Origin: Pseudoips prasinana
Lineage: Eukaryota; Arthropoda; Insecta; Lepidoptera; Nolidae
Assembly (NCBI GenBank): GCA_951640165.1
Contig: OX621260.1
Span: 17,254,001 to 17,318,000, forward strand
Direction of reading: 5' to 3'
DNA length: 64,000 nt
Every line of letters begins with the position of its first letter. Positions within the stretch are counted from its first letter, which is position 1. Below the pieces are notes generated by a model, which was given only the letters and a program-made list of their open reading frames with translations, was not told the DNA's origin and did not search any database. This document shows positions 45,455-55,508 of the stretch, one piece after another. Made by a program: the position numbers and the translations under genes.

Positions 45455-45673
45455 ATACCTTAGTATCGGAGTTGTTCAAGCCGCCCAGAAGGCCTCTGAC
45501 ATGGCCTGTCCAGTGTTGTCTAACGACGTCTAACGTGCCCTCCGAGGCACAGTGACGCTTAGAAATTAATCCACTTGCGATCACCCATCTATGGACTAAC
45601 CGCCAGTTGCTTATCTCGCCGATCACTTACGCACTAGTGAAAGCATCTACCTTTCAGCACCATTCTGTTAAAA
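45455..45673 (+). mobile_element. Repeat R copy
   Basis: It contains CAAGCCGCCCAGAAGGCCTC and AACGTGCCCTCCGAGGCACA and ends CACTAGTGAAAGCATCTACC, TTTCAGCACCATTCTG. Its last 60 bp appear again at 46348-46417, after the nested SINEs. Confidence 0.75.
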
Positions 45674-45691
45674 TATAATAATAATGTCCTC

Positions 45692-46342
45692 CTAGCCTAA
45701 TTTCGGCCACGGCGGCCAGTCTCAACAGATATTAGCCGTCTGCACGGGACATATTATAGTGCTCAAGTGTGTGCGCAAACACAGGAGCACTTTCTATTCC
45801 ATCACTCTCATTATCCGATAGGACGACTAGCGACACGACCGGAAAGAGGTCAGGTACAGGACCGACGGCTTTACGTGCTCTCTGAGGCACGGGGGTGTAA
45901 TACCGCCTACTCCCAGACTTCGGGCTGACATTGAGAAGTTTCTTTTTACGGAAAAATCTCAAAATCACTTTTTGGCCCGAGCCGGGATTTGACCCAGGAC
46001 CTTTTTTTTATTTATTTTTTTATGTCAGAGGTCGACAAACGAGCAAGTGGGTCACCTGATGGTAAGTGATCACCGCCGCCCATGGACATGCATTGCCGGC
46101 CTTTAAGAGTCAGCAAACAAGTGTTGCTCACCCTTCCCCCCCACCCCGATGAGCTCTGGCGACCTTACTCACACTCGGAAACACAACATTAAATTATTAA
46201 TGTTATTATTAAGGAATGTCTTCTGTAAGGTGGAGGTACTTCCCCAGTCGGGCTGCTCTTCGAGCGAAAGAACGCTGTGCCCTACCTCTCTTAATCTCCG
46301 TTGGACCTCGGAGCTATCAGATAATGGACCTCATTATCTGAT
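45692..46342 (-). mobile_element. SINE-C copy split by SINE-A
   Basis: The body runs in reverse from GGCCACGGCGGCCAGTCTC to GAGCCGGGATTTGACCCAG, is broken at 46008, and resumes near 46328 with GGACCTCATTATCTG, the expected next part of the head. GGACC on both sides of the SINE-A insert is a likely target duplication. Confidence 0.75.
46009..46325 (+). mobile_element. SINE-A copy inside SINE-C
   Basis: It begins with a T-run, contains GCAAGTGGGTCACCTGATGG and ends after GGTGGAGGTACTTCCCCAG and CCCTACCTCTCTTAA. Compared with the other copies it lacks about 25 bp after CCATGGACA. Confidence 0.8.
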
Positions 46343-46417
46343 GATCTATGGAATAACCGGATCACTTAAGGACTAGTGAAAGCATCTACCTTTGAGCACC
46401 ATTCTGTTAAAATATAG

Positions 46418-47022
46418 CTGTGTAAACAAAACATCAGTTTCCCGTAGATTTATGAATGTATCATCCCCTTTCGTAAAACGTGAGGAAAGAAGGTGAGCGT
46501 CACTAGTTGGCAGTGTAGTAGGGAATACGATCCTAGCACAAATTGATTGAGAGCGACATTTGATATAAAATTGTGTTGTGATTGATGCGACCCCGCCTCA
46601 AACGCTGCTCGGCTAAGTGCTCTGTCGTGGTGTCACTTATATTATATACTCACTTATCTACGACGCATATGTACGACTATTAGATATCTGCGTTATTATA
46701 TACATACGTATTTTTAGTGATACCTATGTAGATATGTCGGATCATAAGATATATAAATGGACTCATACTTTCTAGAGATCGAATTTTCTTTAAATTTAAA
46801 ACACCCGCTTATGTACTTGGTGGGTTAGTCATTGGGGTTGTATAGTGTTGTTTTAGAGTCAGTTTAGTGTAAGGTACGATGGCATCGTCATAAAATAAAT
46901 TAATATTTAAAAATAAGATTGAATTTTAATCACGAAAGAAGAAGGTAATAATTGAGGTAATAATAATTGATAAAATAAAGTGGTTGAGACGTTAGATTCA
47001 AGATGGTTGACTAATAATGGTT
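46418..47022. other. No gene recognised
   Basis: Mixed DNA without a recognised element. Confidence 0.4.
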
Positions 47023-47062
47023 GGACTGAATTCTAAAACAATATTGTTTTAGAATTCAGTCC
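47023..47062. repeat. 40-bp perfect palindrome
   Basis: The half GGACTGAATTCTAAAACAAT is followed directly by its exact reverse complement, with no loop. Long perfect palindromes without a spacer are unstable in replication and in cloning, so this may be young. TTGG lies before it and TTTT after it. Confidence 0.85.
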
Positions 47063-47142
47063 TTTTATAGATTTGCTGGATCTATTATAATCGAATGGTG
47101 CGACTATGTTTGCATGACATTAGAAGTTAATAATAATATCCT

Positions 47143-47362
47143 GGGACGTTATTCACACACGGCTATCTGATCCCAAATCAAGCAGAGCTTGTACTATGGA
47201 AACCAATTAACTAATATATTATATATACTACATTTCTTTCGTAAATACATACTTGTATAGATAATTACACCCAGAGTCGGGGCAAACATACATGTTTATG
47301 TCCTAAGTGGGAATTGAACCCACGACCTCCGGCATACGCTAACCGACCGTCAAGTTGTCCCT
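47143..47362 (-). mobile_element. SINE-D copy, nearly full length
   Basis: It contains ATATCCTGGGACGTTATTCA, ATCCCAAATCAAGCAGAGCT and GGGAATTGAACCCACGACCT, the complement of the tRNA-like B box. Confidence 0.8.
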
Positions 47363-47566
47363 TCATGGATTAATAAATGAAGGCGATAATCCGATCTACC
47401 TCATCATTAGCCTGCTTTTTTCGATACGACCTGTTTAAAGGCTGTCTGAATTTTCCTCTCACATCGTGACTTCGTAGCGTTATAATCAACCGGCTCATTT
47501 CCTCGCCGTTGACAACACGATATCTAAAATTATGTAAGCGTGAACACTAAGGACTCAAGTTTTAAG

Positions 47567-47707
47567 GTACAGACGGCAGCACATCAAGCTACCCCAACCT
47601 GTCATATTTCCCAAATTGAAAGTGAACCTTATGCTTATGTGATAAAGTTGAAAATCTATAGAAGAAATTTGACAGATCGGGGTAGCTGGATGTGCTGGCG
47701 TCTGTAC
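47567..47707. mobile_element. MITE M, copy 1
   Basis: 141 bp with inverted ends of about 40 bp (GTACAGACGGCAGCACATCA against TGTGCTGGCGTCTGTAC). Two further copies at 50.6 and 60.2 kb share the ends and the middle (GAACCTTATGCTTATGTGAT). If TA is the duplicated target, the element starts CAGACG, which would fit a Tc1/mariner-type MITE. The two 130-145-codon frames over copies 1 and 2 are due to the repeat. Confidence 0.85.
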
Positions 47708-48196
47708 AACGATGTCGTAGAGGGCCTTACCGGATTTCTACAACATTTTATGATCATGATTTCGGTTTTATTTTTCATAACTTCGTCCCGTTTTTATTAC
47801 TTAATACTTTATGACTCCGGTTTATGGATAAAACAGCGGCTATGCATAAACGATGCAATTACATCAACAATGATAATTTTGGCTCTGAATATTTTCATCT
47901 CCTACAGTTTTATCGTGAGAATGACAGGTCGTTGAAAACTTTACTTCATTTCTCGGCTATTCTGAGAGAGATAGAGCTTATTTTTCTAGGCCATTCGGTA
48001 AAGGGTGGCATGAAACGTTCGACAAATTACTCCGCTGGTATGCTTAATTTACTTTATAAATGGTTTTAAACTTTCATTTGAATATCTGATCCCCTTCTGA
48101 AATTTTTATTTAGGTAGATTAGGCCTCCAGCATACCGTTATGATGGCTTAAGATACCGTTAACCTATTTTATTTTTGTTTTGGTGATAACACCATA
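47708..48196. other. No gene recognised
   Basis: AT-rich with chance frames only. Confidence 0.4.
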
Positions 48197-48248
48197 TATA
48201 CCATAAATTCTATGATACAGATAACTGTATCATAGAATTTATGGTATA
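48197..48248. repeat. 24-bp perfect inverted repeat
   Basis: Arms 48197-48220 and 48225-48248 (starting TATACCATAAATTCTATGAT) are exactly complementary around ATAA. It is probably a hairpin remnant of a DNA transposon. Confidence 0.75.
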
Positions 48249-48414
48249 CGTCAAAAGGGTGTTCCTTCGTCTTTAATGCCATCTAGTACTGATATTGAGC
48301 AACAATGCATATGATTATTTAGTTTACAATATTAGAGTGTTATCGTATATACGAGTAGTATGGCAAATTAGTGCGTATACAAGTGTGACAATATTATTTT
48401 TATATATTACAAGT

Positions 48415-48528
48415 ATTTGTGTGACCCATAAACAGTTGATCTGACTCTGGATGTACTTTATCTCCGTCCATTATGTTTGTAAAGTCCCCACGACACAGGA
48501 ATTTATGTCCCAAGTGTGTTTTTATAAC
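48415..48528 (+). mobile_element. SINE-F 3' fragment
   Basis: It contains TATTTGTGTGACCCATAAAC, TATGTTTGTAAAGTCCCC and ACGACACAGGAATTTATG. No head is present. Confidence 0.65.
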
Positions 48529-48531
48529 CAA

Positions 48532-48702
48532 ACTAGCTGTGCCCCGCGGTGTTACCCGCGTTAAATTTCATAAATTTTCTTTGCTATAAACCTCACGGAG
48601 CCCGAGACCTTTCCAACGAATGCAAAACCGTGGAAATCGGTTCGTGCGTTCTGGAGTTATAGCGTCAGGAAGGAAAACCCGACTTATTTTTAATAGTAGA
48701 TA
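48532..48702 (-). mobile_element. Helitron C copy
   Basis: Nearly identical to 12719-12890, except at the 5' edge (TTTTTAATAGTAGAT). The mariner lies immediately beyond it. Confidence 0.75.
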
Positions 48703-48708
48703 ATAATA

Positions 48709-49990
48709 GGTCTTTACCTATGAAATTGCCGTTTTGTATGAAAAAATTTAAACGAATTTTTTTCATGAATTTTTTTATTTGTATTAATCGAAGTAATCAC
48801 CCATGCAATCAATGCATCTTTGCCATCGCAGTGGCAGTTTATTGATGCCCTTCTTAAAGAAATCAGCTGGACGGGAGGCAACAAATTCTTCAAAGGCATT
48901 TTGTACTGCCTCTCGGGTATTGAATTTTTTTCCAGCCAAGAAGTTATCCAAATTCTGGAAAAAGTAGTAGTCTGTAGGCGCAAGGTCTGGTGAGTAGGGC
49001 GGATGACGAAGAGCTTCCAACCCCAGTTCTTGCAACTTGGAGACCGTCTGCTGTGCAGTATGAGGTCGCGCGTTGTCGTGCAGGAGCAGCGGAGACGAGC
49101 GATTGACCAATGCTGGTTGGAGATGCGCCAGCTTCTCCATCATTGTGCTCAGTTCTTCACAGTACACATCTGCAGTAATGCTCACCCCGTTTGGTAAGAA
49201 GCTGTGATGAATCACACCGGCGCTAGACCACCAAACAGTGACCATCACTTTTCTAGGGGTAAGTTTTCGTTTAGGGCATTGTTTAGGTGCTGAACCAGGA
49301 TCCAACCAACTTGCTGAGCGCTTGCGGTTATCAAACAGAATCCATTTTTCATCGCAGGTAACAATGCGGTTCAAAATTCCTTCATTTGTGTGTCTGTTGA
49401 GCAGTGCAAGGCACGTCTCGACGCGTACTTCGCGCTGGCGATCATTGAGTTCGTGGGGCACCCATTTGTCAAGCTTTTTTACCTTGCCAATTTGACGCAA
49501 ATGGACCAATATTGTTTTGACGCTAACGTCGAAAGCTGCTGCTAATTCAGCCGTAGATTGTGTATCATCAGCTTCCACAACCGCCTTTAATTCGTCATTG
49601 TCGACCAAAGTCTTCGGACGACCGCGAGGTTCATTTTTCAGGTCGAAATTTCCAGAACGGAAGCGAGCAAACCAATAACAGGTGGTGCGTTGGTTTGTAG
49701 TGTTAGCTCCGTAAACGTCGTTGATGTTGCGTGCCGCTTGTGCCGCGTTGCTGCCACGACGGTACTCATATTCCATAATTACTCGAATTTTTAACGTATC
49801 CATGATGACGAAAAAGATTGAAATGCGATGAAAATGTAACACTAATCAATAAAGAAATGACTACTTTTGGAAAAAAGAATCCATGTTTTTAAAATAAAAT
49901 TAATTTGAAATTAGAATTCTTAGCCAAACAAAAATTATTTTGATTTGAAATGGCCAGTACTGCAGAACGGCAATTTCATAGGTAAAGACC
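48709..49990 (-). mobile_element. Full-length mariner element (cecropia type)
   Basis: The 1282-bp element has inverted ends of at least 27 bp (GGTCTTTACCTATGAAATTG on the left, its complement on the right), flanked by TA at 48707-48708 and 49991-49992. Length, ends and TA target are those of canonical mariners. The transposase frame inside is open from end to end. Only this one full copy is seen in the window. Confidence 0.93.
48784..49803 (-). CDS. Mariner transposase, intact, cecropia subfamily
   Basis: DDE transposase that would cut and paste the surrounding element. The frame is open to 49842 (352 codons), but I start at the ATG giving MDTLKIR at 49803 (339 residues), the usual position just before the first helix-turn-helix. 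In 352-residue numbering: paired helix-turn-helix DNA-binding region about 20-120 with the GRP linker at 74-76; WVPHEL at 127-132; catalytic aspartates D164 (in TCDEKW), D256 (in HDNARPH) and D291 (in YSPDLAPTDYY). Exactly 34 residues separate the last two, the mariner D34D signature. The C-terminal WQRCIDCMGDYFD resembles Hsmar1-like cecropia transposases. No stop or frameshift is seen, so it may be active or only recently silenced. Confidence 0.93.
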   Translation of the reverse strand: MDTLKIRVIMEYEYRRGSNAAQAARNINDVYGANTTNQRTTCYWFARFRSGNFDLKNEPRGRPKTLVDNDELKAVVEADDTQSTAELAAAFDVSVKTILVHLRQIGKVKKLDKWVPHELNDRQREVRVETCLALLNRHTNEGILNRIVTCDEKWILFDNRKRSASWLDPGSAPKQCPKRKLTPRKVMVTVWWSSAGVIHHSFLPNGVSITADVYCEELSTMMEKLAHLQPALVNRSSPLLLHDNARPHTAQQTVSKLQELGLEALRHPPYSPDLAPTDYYFFQNLDNFLAGKKFNTREAVQNAFEEFVASRPADFFKKGINKLPLRWQRCIDCMGDYFD

Positions 49991-50132
49991 TAATATATAA
50001 TAAATAGACGTATGAAGGTTTTATATCAGTGATCGTTTATGTATATATATGCACGATTTGTAAATACCCAGTATGCTTCTTAAATATGTCACTCGTGACA
50101 AATTACTTTGTAGAATAATAATATAATTAATG

Positions 50133-50487
50133 TCCTTCTCCTCGAATTTCTAACACGGCGGCCAGTCTCAATAGAGACTAACCATCTGCGCGGGAAATTG
50201 TATAGTGCACAAGATGTGCGCAAAAACAGAGGCACTTTCTATTCTCATAATCCGATGGCACGACTAGCATCACGACCGGAAAGAGGTCAAGTACAGACAG
50301 ACGGCTTTACGTACTCTCCGAGGCACAGGGTATATAATAAATACTGCCAACTGCCAAACTCCCATTGATACAAAAAAGAAATTCTATACAGCAAAATCTC
50401 AAATTTTCTTTTTGGTCTCACACGGGATTTGAACCCAGGACAATATTATCTGTGGGAGAACACGCTACCGCTAGTCCAACGGGGAAG
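50133..50487 (-). mobile_element. SINE-C copy, full length
   Basis: In reverse from ACACGGCGGCCAGTCTCAAT to the tRNA-like head (CACGGGATTTGAACCCAGGA, ACGCTACCGCTAGTCCAACG). It lies close to the mariner's right end. Confidence 0.8.
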
Positions 50488-50593
50488 TAGAATAAACATA
50501 ACTAACAATAATATGATAACCGAGCATGCAGTCTGCTCGGGTCCAACCATCCATCAAGTGCGCATTCATAAGGCCACCGTGCAGATGTCCCTA

Positions 50594-50734
50594 GTACAGA
50601 CGCCAGCACATCAAGTTACCCCAATCTGTCAAATTTCCCCATTCGAAAGTGAACCTTATGCTTATGTGATAAAGTTGAATATCTATAAAAGAAATTTGAC
50701 AGATTGTGGTAGTTGGATGTGCTGGCGTCTGTAC
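50594..50734. mobile_element. MITE M, copy 2
   Basis: 141 bp with ends GTACAGACGCCAGCACATCA and its complement, and the shared middle. Few differences from copy 1. Confidence 0.85.
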
Positions 50735-51221
50735 ATTTATAACAGCGTTATACCATGCCTGCTAAGATACTCGTACCTAATACCTCACGTATACAGCTTA
50801 GTTAGCGACACTGTCAGTATTAATTTGGATTATTGTATATATAAGGATACCTATAATAAGTAGGTATAATACATATCTCTCACAATGGCGTAGTTATTGT
50901 CGGGCGTGGCTGTTTTTATTTTAGTTCTGTTCGTGTACTTCTAGCATTGCATTTCAGTACTACAATTAGACATTATTATATCCAATTAGGGCCTACATCG
51001 CTTGAATTACTGCTTCGTAAAAATATGCGGGGCAGTTTTTGGGGACTGCCATTGGAAGTGAAAACTATTTTTTCATTTCTCATACTTGGAAAGTACTGTT
51101 TATTTGATCCAAGTAGAAAGACTCATAGTAATGGTTTCCCTTCCTATGGTATGGTATGAGACTAAATTTTTAAAATAGAACCAGATTTTGTTCTGTTTTC
51201 AAAATAACATACCTAATTAAG
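50735..51221. other. No gene recognised
   Basis: A 70-codon plus frame at 50947-51159 shows no known motif. Confidence 0.35.
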
Positions 51222-51423
51222 AAAAAAAAGTCCACAACGCCGCTTAAGAAGTTTTCACTTCAAAAATGCTGCGGTCATGTGAGTGTATAAACAGCCAGTG
51301 TGATTTAAAAAAAGACCCTCCGTCTTAAGAATATTCGATCAGGTCACGTGTCCTGACGCGAGTGTAACATTTTTACCCATCCCAAAAAAGTGCACAACGC
51401 CGCTAAAGAAATTTTCACTTCAA
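51222..51423. repeat. Direct repeat, 40-bp units 160 bp apart
   Basis: AAAAAAGTCCACAACGCCGC at 51224 and AAAAAAGTGCACAACGCCGC at 51384 each continue into TAAGAA or AAAGAA and TTTTCACTTCAA. They differ at only a few positions. The nature is unknown; two ends of a transposon or a small tandem duplication are both possible. Confidence 0.6.
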
Positions 51424-51499
51424 TAACCATGTTTTTATGAAATAGAAATAAAGTGGAAAATGTTGTGATATTTCTTACAATTTATTACCAAAATTACGT

Positions 51500-51814
51500 G
51501 TTGATAGTATGGATGGGGGTGACAACGAGGTGTATATCTAAGCATTATGCGAAATTCGCCGCAAACTCATCTTGAACGCCACGCCCGACGCCGTGGTAGT
51601 GAGTGAACGATGACGTGATTTGAACGCGATATATCGCCATGCAGAGTAGGTAATATTGTGTAGCGGGACCAACTGATAGCTCGGGCCCTACGGCAAAAAA
51701 TAAGGTCGCCCGTTTACACGAGAGCAAGGCTTTAAGTGACAGATACCAGATAAATGTTACGACGTATTAGATAAGGGTGGAGCGCATAAAAAGTGAAGAA
51801 AATCTCGTGTAAAA
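51500..51814 (+). promoter_or_regulatory. Putative second promoter region
   Basis: A CpG-richer non-repetitive block (CGCCACGCCCGACGCCGTGG) leads to a TATA-like CATAAAAAG at 51784-51792, about 80 bp before a good start codon. Weaker than the promoter near 37.7 kb. Confidence 0.3.
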
Positions 51815-51894
51815 AGTGCACTAAAGATTTTAATACGGACGTAGAATATTGAGCGACGACGTGAACGAACATGGATGTAATTATTGAGTATCGG
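51815..51894 (+). CDS. Putative first exon: leader plus eight codons (MDVIIEYR)
   Basis: ATGG at 51871, in context GAAC before the ATG, reads MDVIIEYR and runs directly into GTAAGT at 51895, a consensus insect donor, again in phase 0. The same-strand exon at 38.0 kb also ends in phase 0, so both could splice to one shared downstream exon as alternative first exons. The gene is not recognised. The exact start of transcription is a guess from the TATA-like motif. Confidence 0.35.
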
Positions 51895-52239
51895 GTAAGT
51901 TTGTGAATTCTAGGACAGTCCCCATTTCATTATGCAGGGGTGTAGCGGACACGGCGGGGCCAAAGTTAGATTGAAGGCGACGACGCGGCGCGGCGACGGC
52001 GGCGCGTGCTTTAACTGAATCCCGGCTCACTTAGACCAAGATTTATATCAAGTTTGCACTGTTTCTAGACACATAGCCGACGATGGCGCTTTCTCACACT
52101 CCTTGTTTTTTTAAACAAAACAGCCAAGGGCATGTCGGGCTACGCGCTATTCAGGGTTCTGTAGTTGACGATCATAATAATAAGAAGAGAGCTTGTTGTT
52201 GTTTCACACTATTAAGATTTAACGATAACGGGTTTAGCA
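51895..52239. other. CpG-rich block after the putative donor
   Basis: At 51945-52020 there is a strong GC-rich stretch (GAAGGCGACGACGCGGCGCG, GCGACGGCGGCGCGTGC), which could belong to the same promoter island. AT-rich afterwards. Confidence 0.3.
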
Positions 52240-52595
52240 GCTTATAACTAATAATGCGAAATGCTATCTATTCTTTTAAAAGACAAGTCAAAAACCACTA
52301 TCTATCTATTTCATCCAGTTAGAATGTGCATTAGTATTAGTGTATTTTAAATTTAACATTCAGTATAATAGAGGTATTTAAGTGTTTAATTCGTATTTAA
52401 GTATTTATGTAAATTGTTAGTATGTTAGTTTATTATTGACCTACACATTATTTTCTATCTTGAATTTATTTTTCCTGTCGCGGGTCTGCTGGTAGAAATT
52501 TCTTATGAAATAAGCAGATCCTAAGTACTCTTCGTTTCCTTTTTGTTTCATTATGTATGTTGTTGTGAGTACATGGATAAATAAATAAATAAAAA
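52240..52595 (+). mobile_element. LINE 3' end with (AAAT)n tail
   Basis: It ends in GTGAGTACATGGATAAATAA and further AAAT units, and includes a TTTTTGTTTCATTATGTATG and TTGTTGTG stretch that is common at lepidopteran non-LTR tails. No coding frame is left. Confidence 0.5.
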
Positions 52596-53934
52596 TCTAA
52601 AAAACAGGCTCACATAAGATTAAAGTAACTGGTTGAAAGTGGTTAACGTATATTGTTTTAAACAATTTTCGTTGAAAGTATTTAGGAACATTTACTTCAT
52701 TGATTTCTACCAATTTTTTTAATCACACTATCGGAAAGTAAGGTGGTACACATTTTTTAATGACTTCTATCTCGCGAAATATGCAACTGCATTTAAAAAG
52801 ATACTTTATAAATGCATATCTTGGGACGATACCCTTATACTAGGCTGCAGTATCAACCATTATTATTTGACTTAGGGCAAAATATTCTGACATAAAACAT
52901 ATTTGATGAATAAAAGTTGATTGAGAATAATTGTCTATACCTTTTAACAAAAACCGGAGAAATTGGGCACTTACAAACGAAAAACATACAGTCAATCAAA
53001 CATTTATTAATCATATTGTCATCATCTCCCAATTTAAGTAATTTAACCAACTTCAGAAAGGTGGAGTTCATCAAACCAGTGTATGTTTATTGTTTGTAAG
53101 AACCCGATTTCTTTTCTTTAACAGATATAGACATGTATTTTTTTAGAAGACATAAGTTCGAGAAGCAATTAAAAGATATACCTACATTAGATTCAATAAA
53201 TCTATATTTAGTTACGCCAATCAATTTCCTGCCTTGTGTTAAAATATAAATTCTGCAATCTCTATAATAAATTTAACCTACGCAACCCACGTACATATAT
53301 TATTTTGAAATGTTATATTTAGCTCATATTTCAACTGATAAACATAAATTAAAGTATTCGATAAATAAATATAAAACTTCGTTAATTAAAAATAAATATT
53401 AAGTTGTGTATCATTTGACCGGGTGACAGTGTAATCGGTAGGCCAGGAAGCCTTATCGTATCGTATCGTGACAGATGTCACGGATGGACACGTGGCGGAC
53501 GGAAGCAGTGTAGGCGGCTTCCGGCGGCGCGTGCGCATGTCCGTTGAAACACGATATACGACACCCACCACAATGTCGGGTTACATATCGTAATATCATA
53601 TCCACTTACAAAACCACAAGAGGCGAATAATTAAATCTATAATACTAGCTACACACACACAAACACAAACTAATATACTTACTAAAAAAATGCTTGTATT
53701 TTAATTCTTTTTTGTTCTTTGTTCACTTAGTTATTCTCTTATAAACCGAGTTATGTACATATGCATGTGATCGTCTGTACCTAAGAATGTATAAAATATT
53801 TACCTCTTCATAAAGGGTGGAGACCTGGTCTCCTGAAACTCAGGCCTTGTTTAGGCACCAGTCTCCCACAATATTATAATTGTAATATTGTGGCGAGAGA
53901 ATAAAACATTATTACTGTATTATAGAACCATTGA
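52596..53934. other. AT-rich DNA, no gene recognised
   Basis: An 11-bp inverted repeat (CCACAATATTA / TAATATTGTGG) lies at 53868-53895. A balanced patch at 53400-53580 contains TATCGTATCGTATCGTG. Nothing else is named. Confidence 0.4.
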
Positions 53935-54190
53935 GGCGCTCATGACTAGATGCTCTCACCGGCCCGTAAGTGATTGGCGAGGTTAAGCAACTAGGCTCGC
54001 GGTCAGTCCATAGATGGCTGACCATCAAAGTGGTTTAATTTTTGAGCGTCTCCGTGCTTCGGAGGACAAGTTAAGCTTTCGGACTTGGTTGTAGCCATTA
54101 GGCAACAGTCGTTAAACCATGACAGAGGCCTACTGGGCGGCTTGGCCAACTCTGACACCAGGGTAACCACTGTCCATACGATAAATAAGT
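53935..54190 (-). mobile_element. Repeat R copy, reversed
   Basis: Reverse of the 7.8-kb copy: CCGGCCCGTAAGTGATTGG, GGTTAAGCAACTAGGCTCGC, CTACTGGGCGGCTTGGCCAA and GGGTAACCACTGTCCATACG. The best-preserved member here, giving outer limits for the family. Confidence 0.8.
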
Positions 54191-54249
54191 ATAGAACCGT
54201 TAAATGTTAATTCTTACGACAACAACAGCGCAAAGTATCACAAAGTTGC

Positions 54250-54560
54250 GACATCAAACATTAAGCTAATTCTAGACACGTCTAAAATAACCGCGAGCGG
54301 TAATAAACAGTTAAAAACAAATGGAGAACTCACAATTGCTCTAATTACCGCCTCCGTTACCAAATCACGAGAAAATTCACGCCCTCAACCCTCCACGTCA
54401 CAATGAGGGAATGGAAGAAGCCTGTGAAAAAGCAAATTAAATTAATTGTGATGTAAACGAGGGTAGGCCGGGCACAGTACGTACTGTAAATAATAGATGG
54501 CGTTGGCTTCGAGCCGCACCCCTTTACAATACAATTTTATTTGGCGTATAAAACGTTGGC
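54250..54560. promoter_or_regulatory. Candidate conserved non-coding element
   Basis: Non-repetitive, with CTAATTACCGCCTCCGTTAC and AAATTAAATTAATTGTGATG carrying homeodomain-type cores. It lies downstream of both putative first exons, so it would be intronic if they are real. Function is inferred from composition only. Confidence 0.25.
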
Positions 54561-54703
54561 CGCGCGTGTCACATTACTTAGGTAGTTAATAAATAAATCG
54601 AATCTGTCGCTGCGTTACATAAAACTGTTTGTATTTTATTGCCGAATGAAGACGTTATAAGGAATATTGCTTCCCCACGTATGGGTTAATGTACGTTGTT
54701 CTA

Positions 54704-55006
54704 TTTTTTTATATCAGCGACAAACGAGCAAGTGGGTCACCTGATGGTAAGTGATTCTGCCGCCCATGGACACTTGCAACACCAAAGGTGTCGCAGGTGT
54801 GTTGCCGGCCTTTTAAAAGTCAGGAAACAAGTGTCGCTGACCCTTCCCCCACCTCATGTACCCTGGCGACCTTACTCACAATCGGAAACACAACATTAAA
54901 ATTATTAATGTTATTATTAAGGAATGTCTTCTGTAAGGTGGAGGTACTTCCCCAGTCGGGCTGCTCTTTGAGCGGATGAACGCTATGCCCTACTTCTCTT
55001 AACTAC
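54704..55006 (+). mobile_element. SINE-A copy
   Basis: It contains GCAAGTGGGTCACCTGATGG, GGTGTGTTGCCGGCCTTTTA and the GGTGGAGGTACTTCCCCAG tail. Slightly more diverged than the 1.3-kb copy. Confidence 0.85.
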
Positions 55007-55313
55007 TAGCTCATAAAATGTGAGTAATGATGTGGTACGTAAAACTCGAAGATGAGAATAACAGATCATATTAGTAACAGCTAATTAAAATTGAGTAGCG
55101 GTCAAGAATTGAAGGTGAAAACTATAAGCGTTTTCGTAATGCAAACATTGGTTGTATAGTGTTGCTGAAATAGTCGGAGTAAGACGCTGAATCGTTTTAC
55201 ACCGAAACTCTACAGAGTTCTATTTCCAGCTCTATCGAACAATCTTGCGATACCGCTCTTGTGGATTCATACAATGATTTAAGCGTAATTTTTTTCTGAA
55301 CGATTTACTATGA

Positions 55314-55508
55314 CGGGCCGCTTGACGTGGTTGGCAGATGCTTGTCTTTCATCGTCGTGGGTTCTATTGCCACCCAGGACAGATATATATTTGTGTGCAT
55401 GAACATGTCTGCTGTCCTGTGTCTGGGTGTAATTACGTATTTGCTATTAGCTTTTCTTAATTTGGGATCAGATGGCCGTGTGTAAATAATGTCCCAGGAT
55501 TTTATTAA
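55314..55508 (+). mobile_element. SINE-D copy
   Basis: Head GGCCGCTTGACGTGGTTGGC and CATCGTCGTGGGTTCTATTG, then CACCCAGGACAGATATATAT with an uninterrupted CCAGG, and a tail with GGATCAGATGGCCGTGTGTA. It gives the uninserted reference for the MITE at 32.8 kb. Confidence 0.8.

Noticed and set aside
47540..47935. 131-codon open frame
   Set aside because: Its first half is MITE M. The 50.6-kb copy yields a similar frame for the same reason, and the remainder has no motif.
50429..50863. 144-codon open frame
   Set aside because: It runs across the SINE-C head and MITE M copy 2; it is a repeat-derived frame.
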